Assembly: GCF_900102145.1 (NCBI RefSeq)
Contig: NZ_FNBC01000025.1
Coordinates: forward strand, 1 to 33,293
Direction of reading: 5' to 3'
DNA: 33,293 bases
Source: Thermus arciformis
Lineage (GTDB): Bacteria; Deinococcota; Deinococci; Deinococcales; Thermaceae
Both the position numbers and the translations under genes were made by a program. The notes beneath the pieces were generated by a model, which worked only from the letters and a program-made list of their open reading frames with translations, was not told the DNA's origin and did not search any database. This document shows, piece by piece, positions 1 to 7,098 of this stretch (within the stretch, counting starts at the first letter, position 1; every line of letters begins with the position of its first letter).

Positions 1-252
1 TCTTGACCGAGGCTTAAGACCGGCAAGGCCCTCTTCCTTGAGGCGTTTCCGCCAGCGGTAATAGGTGGCCCGGCTGATCCCCAAAAGCTCCTGGATCTCG
101 GGCCAGCCCATCCGGTATTTCCTGAGCGCCTCCACCTGTTTGAGCTTCCGTAAGCGGTCCTGAACCGTGGGATCGCCGGCCCCGGCCTCTTGGAGTTCCC
201 GGGCCTTCCGCGCTCCCCGCAAAACCTCTTTGCCAACCGTGGTAAGCTGCAT
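1..252 (-). CDS. IS481-like transposase, N-terminal part (cut by window edge)
   Basis: The first 84 residues of a transposase are visible, starting at the ATG at 252 and running off the left edge. The segment has a basic stretch (VQDRLRKLKQVEAL) followed by a helix-turn-helix (WPEIQELLGISRATYYRWRKR), the usual DNA-binding N-terminus of IS481/IS3-like DDE transposases. The catalytic core is outside the window. A purine-rich ribosome site (GAGAGGGGG) precedes the start and lies partly in a hairpin. A terminal inverted repeat at 303-316 matches one near the right edge, where the C-terminal part of a same-strand copy lies. Family assignment rests on the helix-turn-helix plus the integrase core seen at the other end; the exact IS name is not known to me. 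Confidence 0.8.
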   Translation of the reverse strand, partial: MQLTTVGKEVLRGARKARELQEAGAGDPTVQDRLRKLKQVEALRKYRMGWPEIQELLGISRATYYRWRKRLKEEGLAGLKPRSR

Positions 253-254
253 CC

Positions 255-290
255 GTGGGGACCCCCTCTCTTCTGGAGTGGTCCCCACAT
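255..290 (-). promoter_or_regulatory. Hairpin over the transposase ribosome-binding site
   Basis: GTGGGGACC (255-263) and GGTCCCCAC (282-290) form a perfect 9-bp inverted repeat just upstream of the transposase ATG. In the transcript one arm overlaps the 3' edge of the purine-rich ribosome site, so folding could hide it. Other IS families use such stems to stop translation from transcripts that read in from outside. The role here is inferred. Confidence 0.5.
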
Positions 291-302
291 TTTTACTCGT
301 CC

Positions 303-316
303 AGTCTCACATGTGT
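303..316 (-). repeat. IS terminal inverted repeat, 5' end of element
   Basis: Read on the minus strand this is ACACATGTGAGACT. It matches ACACATTTGAGACT at 32950-32963 (plus strand) at 13 of 14 positions, in inverted orientation relative to the transposase. The exact outer boundary cannot be fixed, because the bases just outside the core do not align well between the two ends. Confidence 0.75.
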
Positions 317-365
317 CTGTCCGGGTTCAGGCTATGCGTCCGGAAAGGCTTCCCGTGGCCCCCGA

Positions 366-403
366 TACCACCCCATGCGGGCTTGCGCCCGCACGGGGGC
401 CCC
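366..403 (+). repeat. Dispersed palindromic element, copy A
   Basis: TACCACCCC is followed by a hairpin (TGCGGGC, loop TTGC, GCCCGCA at 376-393) and then GGGGGCCCC. The same frame recurs five more times in the window. It lies between the IS end and the small membrane protein gene, with no coding sequence of its own. Confidence 0.7.
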
Positions 404-473
404 GGCAAAGGGTCCGCGAGGGGCTTCCTCGGGCTAGCCGGGTGAAGGAAACAGGGAGAGAGGGCATGAGGTG

Positions 474-485
474 TAGGCTTAGGCC
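474..485 (+). promoter_or_regulatory. Leaderless -10 box for the small membrane protein gene
   Basis: TAGGCT at 474-479 is followed by 6 nt and then the ATG at 486. There is no Shine-Dalgarno sequence in the gap and no clear -35. It follows the TANNNT-N6-start pattern seen at many genes here. Confidence 0.55.
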
Positions 486-833
486 ATGCGCGGCCTCCTT
501 TCCCGGCTCATCTTGAACACCCTGGCCCTGTGGCTCGTGAGCCTCCTTTACCCCGGGGTGGCCTTTGCCCCCGGGGCGGGGGTCGTGGACTACCTGGTGG
601 CTGGGGCCATCTGGGGCCTGGCCAACGCCCTTCTCAGGCCCCTCTTCCTCTTCCTCACCCTGCCCCTAAACCTCCTCACCTTCGGGCTTTTCACCTGGGT
701 GGTGAACGGGGCCCTCCTCTACCTGGTGGCCCAGGCCACGGCCCTGGAGGTCCGGGGCTTCCTCGAGGCCCTCCTGGGGGCCTTCCTCCTCTCCTTGGTG
801 AGCCTCTTCCTCAACTGGCTCTTCCGGGATTAG
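486..833 (+). CDS. Small membrane protein of the phage holin 4 / YvlD superfamily (COG1950-like)
   Basis: This 115-residue protein consists almost entirely of four hydrophobic segments: residues about 5-25, 35-55, 58-82 and 90-112. The spacing, the central NALLRPL and the LTLPLNLLTFGLFTWVVNGALLY block fit the 'phage holin family 4' / YvlD proteins. These are common chromosomal membrane proteins of unknown function, linked in some bacteria to envelope stress. The name does not imply phage lysis, and no lysin or phage gene is nearby. The stop codon overlaps that of the convergent CBS gene (830-833). The start at 486 follows a -10 box by 6 nt, which favours a leaderless mRNA. Confidence 0.8.
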   Translation: MRGLLSRLILNTLALWLVSLLYPGVAFAPGAGVVDYLVAGAIWGLANALLRPLFLFLTLPLNLLTFGLFTWVVNGALLYLVAQATALEVRGFLEALLGAFLLSLVSLFLNWLFRD

Positions 834-1261
834 CGGTTTTCCGTCACGTAGCGGGAAAGCTCCTCTATGAGCACCTCCTGCTCGGCGATGATGGCCTTCA
901 CCGCGTCCCCGATGGAGATCACCCCCACCACCTTGCCCCCTTCCACCACGGGCAGGTGCCGCACCCGGTGCTCCGTCATCAGGCGCATGGCCTCGGAGAG
1001 CTCCGTTTCCGGGGCCACGGTGACCACCTGCCGGGTCATGACCTCCTCCACCCGGGTGTCCTTGGAGAAGCGGCCCAGGAGGACCAGCTTCCTGGCGTAG
1101 TCCCGCTCGGAAAAGATCCCGAGAAGCTGGTCGCCCTCCATCACCAAGAGGGCTCCGATGTCGTGCTGGGCAAGCTCTTTGAGGGCCTCCAGCACCGTGG
1201 CCTCGGGCGGGATGGCGTAGACCTCCCTGCCCTTGCGGAACAGGACCTGGCGAACGGTCAT
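830..1261 (-). CDS. CBS domain pair protein
   Basis: The 143-residue soluble protein is made of two CBS domains, about residues 8-65 and 72-132. Both carry the family pattern: AIPPEATVLEALKELAQHDIGALLV...GIFSERDYAR, then TVAPETELSEAMRLMTEHRVRHLPVVEGGKVVGVISIGDAV. CBS pairs bind adenine nucleotides such as AMP, ATP or SAM and act as energy sensors. No other domain is attached, so any partner must be a separate protein. It lies 48 nt downstream of the universal stress protein gene on the same strand, and both families bind adenine nucleotides. A TATAAT at 1288-1293 gives it its own likely promoter with a leader of about 20-30 nt. The ribosome site AAAGGGGG lies just before the ATG. Confidence 0.9.
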   Translation of the reverse strand: MTVRQVLFRKGREVYAIPPEATVLEALKELAQHDIGALLVMEGDQLLGIFSERDYARKLVLLGRFSKDTRVEEVMTRQVVTVAPETELSEAMRLMTEHRVRHLPVVEGGKVVGVISIGDAVKAIIAEQEVLIEELSRYVTENR

Positions 1262-1287
1262 ATGACCCCCTTTCCCTTTAGGGGTTC

Positions 1288-1293
1288 ATTATA
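1288..1293 (-). promoter_or_regulatory. -10 box of the CBS gene
   Basis: A perfect TATAAT (minus strand) lies between the stress protein stop and the CBS start. No convincing -35 lies 16-18 bp upstream. The leader can form a weak ACCCC/GGGGT stem that would include the ribosome site. Confidence 0.5.
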
Positions 1294-1309
1294 CCAAAGG
1301 CGCCCCGCC

Positions 1310-2116
1310 TTATCGGACGGTGAGCACCGGCCCCACCGCGTGGCGCACCACGTACTCCGCCGTGCTTCCCAACACGAGCCGCCGCACCGGGGCCCCCAGG
1401 GCCAGGAGGTCCGTGGGCTCCTGCAGGGCCAAAAGGTGCTCGGCGGGGTCGCCGGAGAGGGCCAGGGCCTCCACCTGAAGGCCCTGGTCCTTCAGGTAGG
1501 CCTCGGCCTCCAAGGCCCAGGAGCCCGCCTGCGTGGGGTCCTCGTGGACGCTCACCACCCGCACCCTAAGCCCCAGGGGCCTCGCCAGGGCGGTCAGGGT
1601 GTGCATGGCCCGCACCGCGCTTTCCGAGGCGTTGTACCCCAGAAGGGCCCCTTCCAGCTCCACGGGTTCCATGGGGGCCACCACCACGGGGGTAGGGGAG
1701 GCCCGGACCACCCGGTCCACGGTGCTTCCCAGGCCCTGGAAGCCTCCCCCGTGGGCCTCCCCGCTTCGGCCCAGCACCAAAAGGTCCGCCCCCCGGGCGT
1801 GGCGCAGGATCGCTTCGTGGGGTAGGCCGGTTTCCAGGATGGCCTCCGCCGTAAGGCCCGCCTCCTGGGCGCTTTTCAGAAGGCGTTCCAGTATGGCCTC
1901 GCCCTTGAGGGTAAGGACCCTTTCCAGCTCCTGGCGGTAGACGGGAAGGGGGATGGTGAGGGCTCCCAGGTCCAAGGGCTCGAGGCCCCGCAGGAGGCGG
2001 ACATCCCGCACATAAAGCAGGATGAGCTTGGCCGAGAGCTTGTAGGCCAGCCACTCCGCCAGCGCCTCCGCTCCCCTGGCCTGGGGCGAGCCGTCCGTGG
2101 CGAGGAGGATCCGCAT
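1310..2116 (-). CDS. Tandem-domain universal stress protein (UspA family)
   Basis: 268 residues form two Usp domains in tandem, about residues 1-135 and 145-268, twice the usual single-domain length. The first starts MRILLATDGSPQA and ends with the ATP-binding pattern G-x2-G-x9-G-S/T (GRSGEAHGGGFQGLGST). The second ends GAPVRRLVLGSTAEYVVRHA, a less complete version, and its start (ALLGYNASESAVRAM) is more divergent. Usp proteins bind ATP and help cells survive stress; the exact role here is unknown. The start is supported by TAAGAT exactly 6 nt upstream. It sits upstream of the CBS protein gene, another nucleotide-binding stress-type protein. Confidence 0.92.
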   Translation of the reverse strand: MRILLATDGSPQARGAEALAEWLAYKLSAKLILLYVRDVRLLRGLEPLDLGALTIPLPVYRQELERVLTLKGEAILERLLKSAQEAGLTAEAILETGLPHEAILRHARGADLLVLGRSGEAHGGGFQGLGSTVDRVVRASPTPVVVAPMEPVELEGALLGYNASESAVRAMHTLTALARPLGLRVRVVSVHEDPTQAGSWALEAEAYLKDQGLQVEALALSGDPAEHLLALQEPTDLLALGAPVRRLVLGSTAEYVVRHAVGPVLTVR

Positions 2117-2128
2117 GCCCCCATCTTA
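2117..2128 (-). promoter_or_regulatory. Leaderless -10 box of the universal stress protein gene
   Basis: TAAGAT (minus strand, 2123-2128), 6 nt, then ATG at 2116. The same TAAGAT-N6-ATG spacing occurs before RNase HII and phosphoglucomutase. Confidence 0.6.
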
Positions 2129-2173
2129 CGCCCTTTCTCCCCGCCTTCTTCGCCCGGCCAAGCGCCCGCGCGT

Positions 2174-2212
2174 TGGGGCCTCTGCTTGGGCGCAAGCCCA
2201 CAGGGGGTAGCG
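2174..2212 (-). repeat. Dispersed palindromic element, copy B, at the MFS gene 3' end
   Basis: Read on the minus strand, CTACCCCC is followed by a GGGC-TTGC-GCCC hairpin and then GAGGCCCCAACG. It ends directly against the stop codon of the MFS gene (2213-2215). It is the most diverged of the six copies, and its position suggests it may serve as a terminator. Confidence 0.55.
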
Positions 2213-3346
2213 TTACGCCCTCCCAGGCGCCCTTTCCCCCACCCTCCGGGCCAAGGCCCAGGCGGGCAGGATGAGGCTTCCCAGGGCCAAAAGCACGGGG
2301 AGCACCCCGAAGGCCTCTATGAGATGGCCGATGGGGGCGTAAAAGAGCCCGGCGAACCCCCAGGTGAAGCCCATGAGGAGGCCGGACACCGTGGCGGTCT
2401 GGTTCGGCTCAAGCTCCTGCGCCAGGGCCACGGCCACGGGGATCCCGGCGTTCATCAGGGCCCCGGTGGCGGCCAGGAGGAGGAGGTAGAGGGGGTTTTC
2501 CGGGGGGAAGAGGAGAAGCCCCAAGTAAAGGGGAAGCCCGAAGGTGAGGGTGCCCACCAGCACCGCCTTCCGCCCCAGGCGGTCCGAGAGGGTGCCCCCG
2601 AGGAAGGTGCCCAAGGTGGCGGAGAAGCTGTAGACGGAAAGGCTGAAGGCGGTGTAGGCGTCCGAAAGCCCCTTCTGCCCGAACCAGTAGGGCAGGGTGG
2701 TGGAAAAGCTCATGAAGACCAGGCTCCTCAGGGTGGCCATCCCCCAAAGCCGGGCCACGTCCCCCCGGAAGACCCTCAGGAAGTCCCTCACCCCGGCGGG
2801 CTTCCCTCGGCGGCGCACCGGGGGCAGGCGGAGGAGGGCCAAAGCGGGAAGGAGGGCCAAGGGGGTAAGCCAGAAGAGCCCCTTAAGCCCCAAGGCCCCC
2901 ACGGTGAAGAGGGCCACCAAAGGGCCCAAGGAGAGCCCCAGGTAGCCCGCGGAGCCGAAGAAGGAAAGCCAAAACCCCTTGCGCTCCTTTGGGGCGAACT
3001 CCCCCACCAGGCTCGCCCCCGAGGCGTGGAAGAGGGCCGAGCCCAGGCCCGCCAAACCCAGGACCAAAAGGAGGAGCTCAAAGCGGGGCCAAAGGCCCAA
3101 AGACCCCATCCCCAGGGCCACCAGGACCGGCCCTAAGGCCGAAAGGAGCCTGCGGTCCATGCGGTCGGCGATGAGGCCGGCGAAGGGCTGCAGGAGGCTT
3201 CCTGTGAGGGAGTAGACCGAGACCAAAAGCCCGGCCGTCCCCAGGCCCACGCCGAAGTGGTCCATGAGCTTGGGAAGGAGGGGGGTGAGGAAGTTGCCGA
3301 AGAGGTCGTTGACGGTGTGAAGCCAGGCCAGGAGGAGGGGCAGCAC
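2213..3346 (-). CDS. Major facilitator superfamily transporter, Fsr (fosmidomycin resistance)-like
   Basis: The 377-residue protein has about 12 hydrophobic segments and a cytoplasmic loop after helix 6 rich in Arg and Pro (LRLPPVRRRGKPAG). Near the first helix is HTVNDLFGNFLTPLLPKL, and later GLGSALFHASGASLV. Both resemble Fsr-type exporters, which have HxxND and GxGSxxFHP at these places. The motif A-like loop ADRMDRRLL follows helix 2 and SDRLGRKAVL follows helix 8. The substrate is unknown; an efflux role is inferred from the family. The start is a GTG preceded by TAGCAT with exactly 6 nt between. An overlapping ATG at 3354 opens a different, short frame and was not used. Confidence 0.85.
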   Translation of the reverse strand: MLPLLLAWLHTVNDLFGNFLTPLLPKLMDHFGVGLGTAGLLVSVYSLTGSLLQPFAGLIADRMDRRLLSALGPVLVALGMGSLGLWPRFELLLLVLGLAGLGSALFHASGASLVGEFAPKERKGFWLSFFGSAGYLGLSLGPLVALFTVGALGLKGLFWLTPLALLPALALLRLPPVRRRGKPAGVRDFLRVFRGDVARLWGMATLRSLVFMSFSTTLPYWFGQKGLSDAYTAFSLSVYSFSATLGTFLGGTLSDRLGRKAVLVGTLTFGLPLYLGLLLFPPENPLYLLLLAATGALMNAGIPVAVALAQELEPNQTATVSGLLMGFTWGFAGLFYAPIGHLIEAFGVLPVLLALGSLILPAWALARRVGERAPGRA

Positions 3347-3358
3347 CCCTCCATGCTA
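3347..3358 (-). promoter_or_regulatory. Leaderless -10 box of the MFS gene
   Basis: TAGCAT (minus strand, 3353-3358), 6 nt (GGAGGG), then GTG at 3346. The GGAGGG touches the GTG and is too close to work as a normal ribosome site, which favours a leaderless start. Confidence 0.5.
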
Positions 3359-3361
3359 CCC

Positions 3362-3377
3362 CCCTTCTCGGGAAGGG
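3362..3377 (-). terminator. Possible terminator hairpin after tRNA-Arg
   Basis: CCCTTC and GAAGGG form a 6-bp stem with a 4-nt loop, about 50 nt downstream of the tRNA and just upstream of the MFS -10 box. There is no T-run on the minus-strand side, so this is only a candidate. Confidence 0.3.
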
Positions 3378-3428
3378 TGTGTTAGAATCCCCACGTGCTT
3401 GGGGCTTTCCGGAGCGCAAAAATGAAGA

Positions 3429-3505
3429 TGGCGCGCCCGAGAGGACTCGAACCTCTGACCTTCGGCTCCGGAGGCCGACGCTCTGTCCAGCTGAGCTACG
3501 GGCGC
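3429..3505 (-). tRNA. tRNA-Arg (anticodon CCG)
   Basis: The 77-nt minus-strand cloverleaf folds fully. Acceptor GCGCCCG pairs with CGGGCGC, the discriminator is G, and the terminal CCA is encoded. The D arm has GCTC/GAGC, the anticodon stem TCGGC/GCCGA, and the T arm AGAGG-TTCGAGT-CCTCT. The anticodon loop CTCCGGA places CCG at positions 34-36, reading the arginine codon CGG, which is frequent in this GC-rich sequence. A consensus-like promoter lies 15 nt upstream. Confidence 0.96.
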
Positions 3506-3519
3506 ACTCAAGCGGGAGT

Positions 3520-3549
3520 ACTATAGCACGGGAAGAAGGAGGCGGTCAA
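3520..3549 (-). promoter_or_regulatory. Promoter of tRNA-Arg
   Basis: Minus strand: -35 TTGACC (3544-3549), an 18-bp spacer and -10 TATAGT (3520-3525). Transcription would start near 3513, about 8 nt before the mature tRNA. The -35 box touches the GTG start codon of the divergent foldase gene and covers the space after its ribosome site. Confidence 0.8.
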
Positions 3550-5355
3550 GTGTTCGGCATCAACAAGAGGCTCATCACCATCCTTTTCGGCTTACTGGCC
3601 CTGGCCTTCGCCGTGGGGGCCATCCTCCTCTTCACCCCCCAGGCGGGGCAGGAGGCCCGCGGCAAGCCCGTCCTTTGGGTGAACGGCAAGCCGGTCTACG
3701 AGCTGGACCTCCTCAGGCTCCAGGGCAACGACCCCCTCTACGCCGCCAACCCCCAGGGCCTCCTCAAGACCCTAGTGGACACCCACTTCCTGGAGCAGGT
3801 AATCCTCACCGAGGCCCTGAAGCAAGACGCCTCCCGGGTGCGGGTGGGGAGCGCCGAGGTGCGCAAGGAGCTGGACCGGATCCGGGAGCAGTTCGGCCTC
3901 AAGGACAAGAAGGCCTACGAGCAGTTTCTCAACCAGATCGGCTACACCGACGCCCAGCTCCGGGCGGAGATCAAGGCCCAGCTCCAGATCCAAAAGCGCC
4001 TGGACCAAATCCGCTCTGCGGCCAAGCTCACCCCCGAGGAGGTGCGCTTTTACTTTGAGGTCCACCAGGAGGCCTACAAGACCGAGCCCCGGGTTCAGGC
4101 TCGCCAGATCGTGGTGGACGACAAGAAGCTGGCCGAGGAGGTCCTTTCCAAGCTCAAGGCGGGGGAGGACTTCGCCGCCTTGGCCAAGCAGTACTCCAAG
4201 GTGGGGGCCGAGCAGGGAGGGGCCCTGGGGGCGGGCCCCGGGGAGACGGAGCCCAAGCCGGTGACCAAGGTGGTCTTCCCCGAGAAGGTGGCGGAGGAGG
4301 TCTTCGCCCTGAAGGGGCCTGGGCTGGTGGGGCCCGTGGAGGCCTCGGGGCGGTACTACCTGGTGAAGGTGGAGGCCTACCTCCCTCCCAAGGTGCCCAC
4401 CTTTGAGGAGGTGAAGGACCAGGTGGAGAAGGACGCCCAGGCGGCCAAGGGGGATGGGGCCCTGGAGGCCTACCTGGAGGAGCTCCGCAAGAAGGCCCAG
4501 GTGCGCTTCGCCGAGGACAGCCCTTACGGCTACAAAAACCCCGTGGTGGCGAAGGTAGACGAGACGGAGATCCTCCTTTCCCAGGTGCTCCAGCCCGTCT
4601 TCTCCAACCAGCAGACCCAGGCCCTCATCCAGCAAGGCCTAGGGGAGCTCGCCGTGCAGTTCTTCCTTCCCCAGACCCTGGAAAGCCTCATAGACCGCGA
4701 GCTCCTCGTGAAGGCGGTCAAAAGAAGCGGCAAGCCCTTCGTGGGCACGAAGGACGCCATAGCCCAGGCCTACCTCCTCTACGAGACCCGAGACGTCACC
4801 GCCACCGAGGCCGAGGCCAAGAAGTACTACGCCGAGAACCCCGCCCTCTTCACCGTTCCCGCAAGCGCCCGGGTGGTGGGGGTGAGCTTCAAGGAGGAGG
4901 CCAAGGCCAAGGCCTTCCGCGAGGCGGCCTTGAAGGCTCAGGACCTCGAGGCCCTGGCCAAGGCCCACGGGGGAACGGTCACCGACTACGGCGCCGTCAA
5001 CCCCAACCAGCTTCCCGCCGTCTTGGACCGCCTGGTCTTCAAGGTGAAGGACACCTTCCCCAAGGGGCCCTTGGGAGAGGTGAGCGAGGTGGTGAAGTTG
5101 GAGGACGGCACCTTCGTGGTGCTCCTCATCAAGGACCGCAAGCCCGAGGTCCTGAAGCCCTACGAGGCGGTCAAGGAGGAGGCCCTTGCGGGGGTGGTGG
5201 CCAAGAAGCGCCAGGAGAAGGCTCAGACCCTCCTCCAGGCCCTGCGCAAGGAGGCCAAGATAGAAAACCGTCTGAGCCAGGTGCTGGCGGAGCTTACCCC
5301 CAAGACGGAGGAGGCCCCCAAGGAGGCTCCCCAGGAAGCGCCCAAGAAGCCCTAG
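3550..5355 (+). CDS. Membrane-anchored peptidyl-prolyl isomerase (SurA/PpiD type)
   Basis: This 601-residue foldase probably acts outside the cytoplasmic membrane. One N-terminal helix (about residues 8-29) follows a short basic cytoplasmic stretch, with no cleavage site, as in PpiD. A SurA-N-like helical region follows (about 40-175). A parvulin domain spans about 178-277 (PRVQARQIVV...GEDFAALAKQYS...GGALG). A second, shorter and degenerate parvulin-like region lies near 470-560, and the tail is rich in Pro, Glu and Lys. The start is a GTG with the strong ribosome site AAGGAGG (3536-3542) 7 nt upstream; a longer frame upstream only reads across the tRNA. Family function: cis-trans isomerisation of X-Pro bonds and chaperoning of exported proteins. 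I expect the first parvulin domain to be the active one. Confidence 0.88.
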   Translation: MFGINKRLITILFGLLALAFAVGAILLFTPQAGQEARGKPVLWVNGKPVYELDLLRLQGNDPLYAANPQGLLKTLVDTHFLEQVILTEALKQDASRVRVGSAEVRKELDRIREQFGLKDKKAYEQFLNQIGYTDAQLRAEIKAQLQIQKRLDQIRSAAKLTPEEVRFYFEVHQEAYKTEPRVQARQIVVDDKKLAEEVLSKLKAGEDFAALAKQYSKVGAEQGGALGAGPGETEPKPVTKVVFPEKVAEEVFALKGPGLVGPVEASGRYYLVKVEAYLPPKVPTFEEVKDQVEKDAQAAKGDGALEAYLEELRKKAQVRFAEDSPYGYKNPVVAKVDETEILLSQVLQPVFSNQQTQALIQQGLGELAVQFFLPQTLESLIDRELLVKAVKRSGKPFVGTKDAIAQAYLLYETRDVTATEAEAKKYYAENPALFTVPASARVVGVSFKEEAKAKAFREAALKAQDLEALAKAHGGTVTDYGAVNPNQLPAVLDRLVFKVKDTFPKGPLGEVSEVVKLEDGTFVVLLIKDRKPEVLKPYEAVKEEALAGVVAKKRQEKAQTLLQALRKEAKIENRLSQVLAELTPKTEEAPKEAPQEAPKKP

Positions 5356-5401
5356 GCTTGCTGCACCAAGACCCGGGGAGGCCGAGCGCCCGCACCGCTT
5401 T

Positions 5402-5442
5402 GGGGCCCCCACCGCGGCTCTGGCCGCGGTGGGGTGCTTAAG
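5402..5442 (-). repeat. Dispersed palindromic element, copy C
   Basis: A perfect 12-bp stem (CCCCACCGCGGC, 5407-5418, with its complement at 5423-5434) carries a 4-nt loop. Read on the minus strand it runs CTTAAGCACCCC, hairpin, GGGGGCCCCAAA. It lies between the foldase stop and the phosphoglucomutase start. Its CTTAAG end overlaps the -10 box of the downstream gene. Confidence 0.75.
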
Positions 5443-5450
5443 ATGAGGGC
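5439..5450 (+). promoter_or_regulatory. Leaderless -10 box of phosphoglucomutase, partly inside repeat C
   Basis: TAAGAT (5439-5444), 6 nt, then ATG at 5451. The first four bases belong to the CTTAAG end of the palindromic element. The 12-bp hairpin stem ends only 4 bp before the -10 box. Confidence 0.55.
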
Positions 5451-7034
5451 ATGGAACCCCGGGACCTCCTCCGCCTCCTCCTCCTCTACTACGAGGCCAA
5501 GCCGGACCCGGAAAACCCCTTGGAACGGGTGGCCTTCGGCACCAGCGGCCACCGGGGCTCGAGCCTCAAGGCCACCTTCACCGAGGCCCACGTCCTGGCC
5601 ATCGCCCAGGCCATCGCCGACCTGAGGGGCTCCTTTGGGGCCACGGGCCCCCTTTTCCTGGCCAAGGACACCCACGCCCTTTCCGAGCCCGCCTGGGCCA
5701 CGGCCCTGAGCGTCTTCGCCGCCAACGGGATTGAGGTGCGCACCGAGGCGGAAGGGGACCACACCCCCACCCCCTTGGTCTCCTTGGCCATCTTGGAGCA
5801 CAACGCCCACCACGGGGCCAAGGCGGACGGCGTCCTCCTCACCCCAAGCCACAACCCCCCGGAGGACGGAGGCTTCAAGTACAACCCCCCCACGGGGGGC
5901 CCGGCGGACACCCGCGTCACCAAGGCCATTGAGGAAAGGGCCAACGCCCTCCTCCGGGAAGGCCTCAAGGGGGTAAAGCGCCTTCCCCTGAAGGAGGCCC
6001 TTTCCCGGGCGAAGCCCTTTGACTACGCCGGGCTTTACGTGGAGAGGGTGGGGGAGGCGGTGGACCTGGAGGCCATCCGCGCCTCGGGCCTCAGGATCGG
6101 GGTGGACCCCTTGGGCGGGGCGAGCCTCAGGGTGTGGGAGCGCCTGGCGGAGCGCCACGGCCTCCCGCTGGAGGTCGTGAACCCCACCCTGGACCCCACC
6201 TTCCGCTTCATGCCCCCTGACCACGACGGCAAGGTCCGCATGGACTGCTCCAGCCCCTACGCCATGGCGGGCCTCTTAGCCCTCAAGGACCGCTTTGACC
6301 TCGCCGTCGGCAACGACCCCGACGCCGACCGCCACGGCATCGTCACCCCCAGGGGCCTCATGAACCCCAACCACTACCTGGCGGCCGCCGTCCACCACCT
6401 CTTCACCACCCGGGCCTGGCCGGGGGCCAGGGTGGGCAAAACCGCGGTCACCAGCGCCCTTTTGGACCGGGTGGCCAAGGCGCTCGGGCGGGAGGTGTAC
6501 GAGACCCCCGTGGGCTTCAAGTACTTCGTGGAGGGGCTTCTTGGGGGGTGGCTCGGCTTCGGGGGGGAGGAAAGCGCCGGGGCGAGCTTTCTCCGGTTTG
6601 ACGGCCGGCCCTTTTCCACGGACAAGGACGGGATCCTCCTCGGGCTTCTCGCCGCGGAGATGACGGCCAAGCGGGGAAAGGCCCCGGACGAGCTCTACGA
6701 GGAGCTGGCCGGGGCTTTGGGCCGTCCCTACTACGCCCGCAAGGACCTGCCCCTGGCCCCGGAGGCCAAGGCGCGGCTGGCCCGGCTTTCCCCTTCGGAC
6801 GTGCGGGAAAAGGAGCTGGCCGGGGAGCCTATCCTGGCCGTGCTCACCCACGCTCCCGGCAACGGGGAGCCCCTGGGGGGCCTCAAGGTGGTGACGGAAA
6901 ACGCCTGGTTCGCCGCCCGGCCCAGCGGCACGGAGGACGTGGCCAAGGTCTACGCGGAAAGCTTCAAGGGGGAGGACCACCTAAAGGCAGTGCTGGAGGC
7001 GGCCTTGTCCTTGGTGGCGCGGGTTTTGGCCTAG
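5451..7034 (+). CDS. pgm: Phosphoglucomutase (alpha-D-glucose phosphate-specific)
   Basis: The enzyme interconverts glucose 1-phosphate and glucose 6-phosphate in the cytoplasm, linking glycolysis to sugar-nucleotide and storage polysaccharide synthesis. At 527 residues it is close to the usual bacterial Pgm length of about 545. All four family signatures are present: phosphoserine loop [11 protein letters not shown] (Ser133), metal-binding NDPDADRHG, sugar-specificity loop [11 protein letters not shown] and C-terminal phosphate-binding [16 protein letters not shown]. The N-terminal FGTSGHRG is typical. GEESAGAS and the overall length favour glucose over mannose specificity. It appears to be a single-gene unit, with a leaderless start at 5451 behind TAAGAT. 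Confidence 0.95.
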   Translation: MEPRDLLRLLLLYYEAKPDPENPLERVAFGTSGHRGSSLKATFTEAHVLAIAQAIADLRGSFGATGPLFLAKDTHALSEPAWATALSVFAANGIEVRTEAEGDHTPTPLVSLAILEHNAHHGAKADGVLLTPSHNPPEDGGFKYNPPTGGPADTRVTKAIEERANALLREGLKGVKRLPLKEALSRAKPFDYAGLYVERVGEAVDLEAIRASGLRIGVDPLGGASLRVWERLAERHGLPLEVVNPTLDPTFRFMPPDHDGKVRMDCSSPYAMAGLLALKDRFDLAVGNDPDADRHGIVTPRGLMNPNHYLAAAVHHLFTTRAWPGARVGKTAVTSALLDRVAKALGREVYETPVGFKYFVEGLLGGWLGFGGEESAGASFLRFDGRPFSTDKDGILLGLLAAEMTAKRGKAPDELYEELAGALGRPYYARKDLPLAPEAKARLARLSPSDVREKELAGEPILAVLTHAPGNGEPLGGLKVVTENAWFAARPSGTEDVAKVYAESFKGEDHLKAVLEAALSLVARVLA

Positions 7035-7043
7035 GCCCCCGCG

Positions 7044-7072
7044 TTGACAGCCCTTCCCCCCCCGGGTAGGAT
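7044..7072 (+). promoter_or_regulatory. Promoter of the TRAP permease genes
   Basis: -35 TTGACA (7044-7049, perfect consensus), a 17-bp spacer and -10 TAGGAT (7067-7072). Transcription would start near 7080, giving a leader of about 20 nt that contains AAGGGGGA as ribosome site. Confidence 0.85.
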
Positions 7073-7098
7073 GGGGGCGGTTTTTAAGGGGGATAAAA

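Noticed and set aside
486-833. Phage remnant suggested by the holin-like protein
   Set aside because: The holin 4/YvlD superfamily is widespread on chromosomes, and no lysin, portal, terminase or integrase of phage type is near.
530-1825. Long plus-strand open frame of 431 codons opposite the CBS and stress protein genes
   Set aside because: It is rich in Pro, Gly, His and Arg with no domain pattern, and is a mirror of two recognisable genes on the other strand. Such frames are common in GC-rich DNA.
1876-2124. Frame of 82 codons overlapping the universal stress protein start
   Set aside because: It is a Ser/Arg-rich frame-shifted reading of the Usp gene and has no independent start signal.
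3379-3549. In-frame upstream extension of the foldase gene, including a GTG at 3395 six nt behind TAGAAT
   Set aside because: The extension reads antisense across tRNA-Arg, giving the well-known artefact peptide of tRNA complements. The AAGGAGG site decides for the GTG at 3550.
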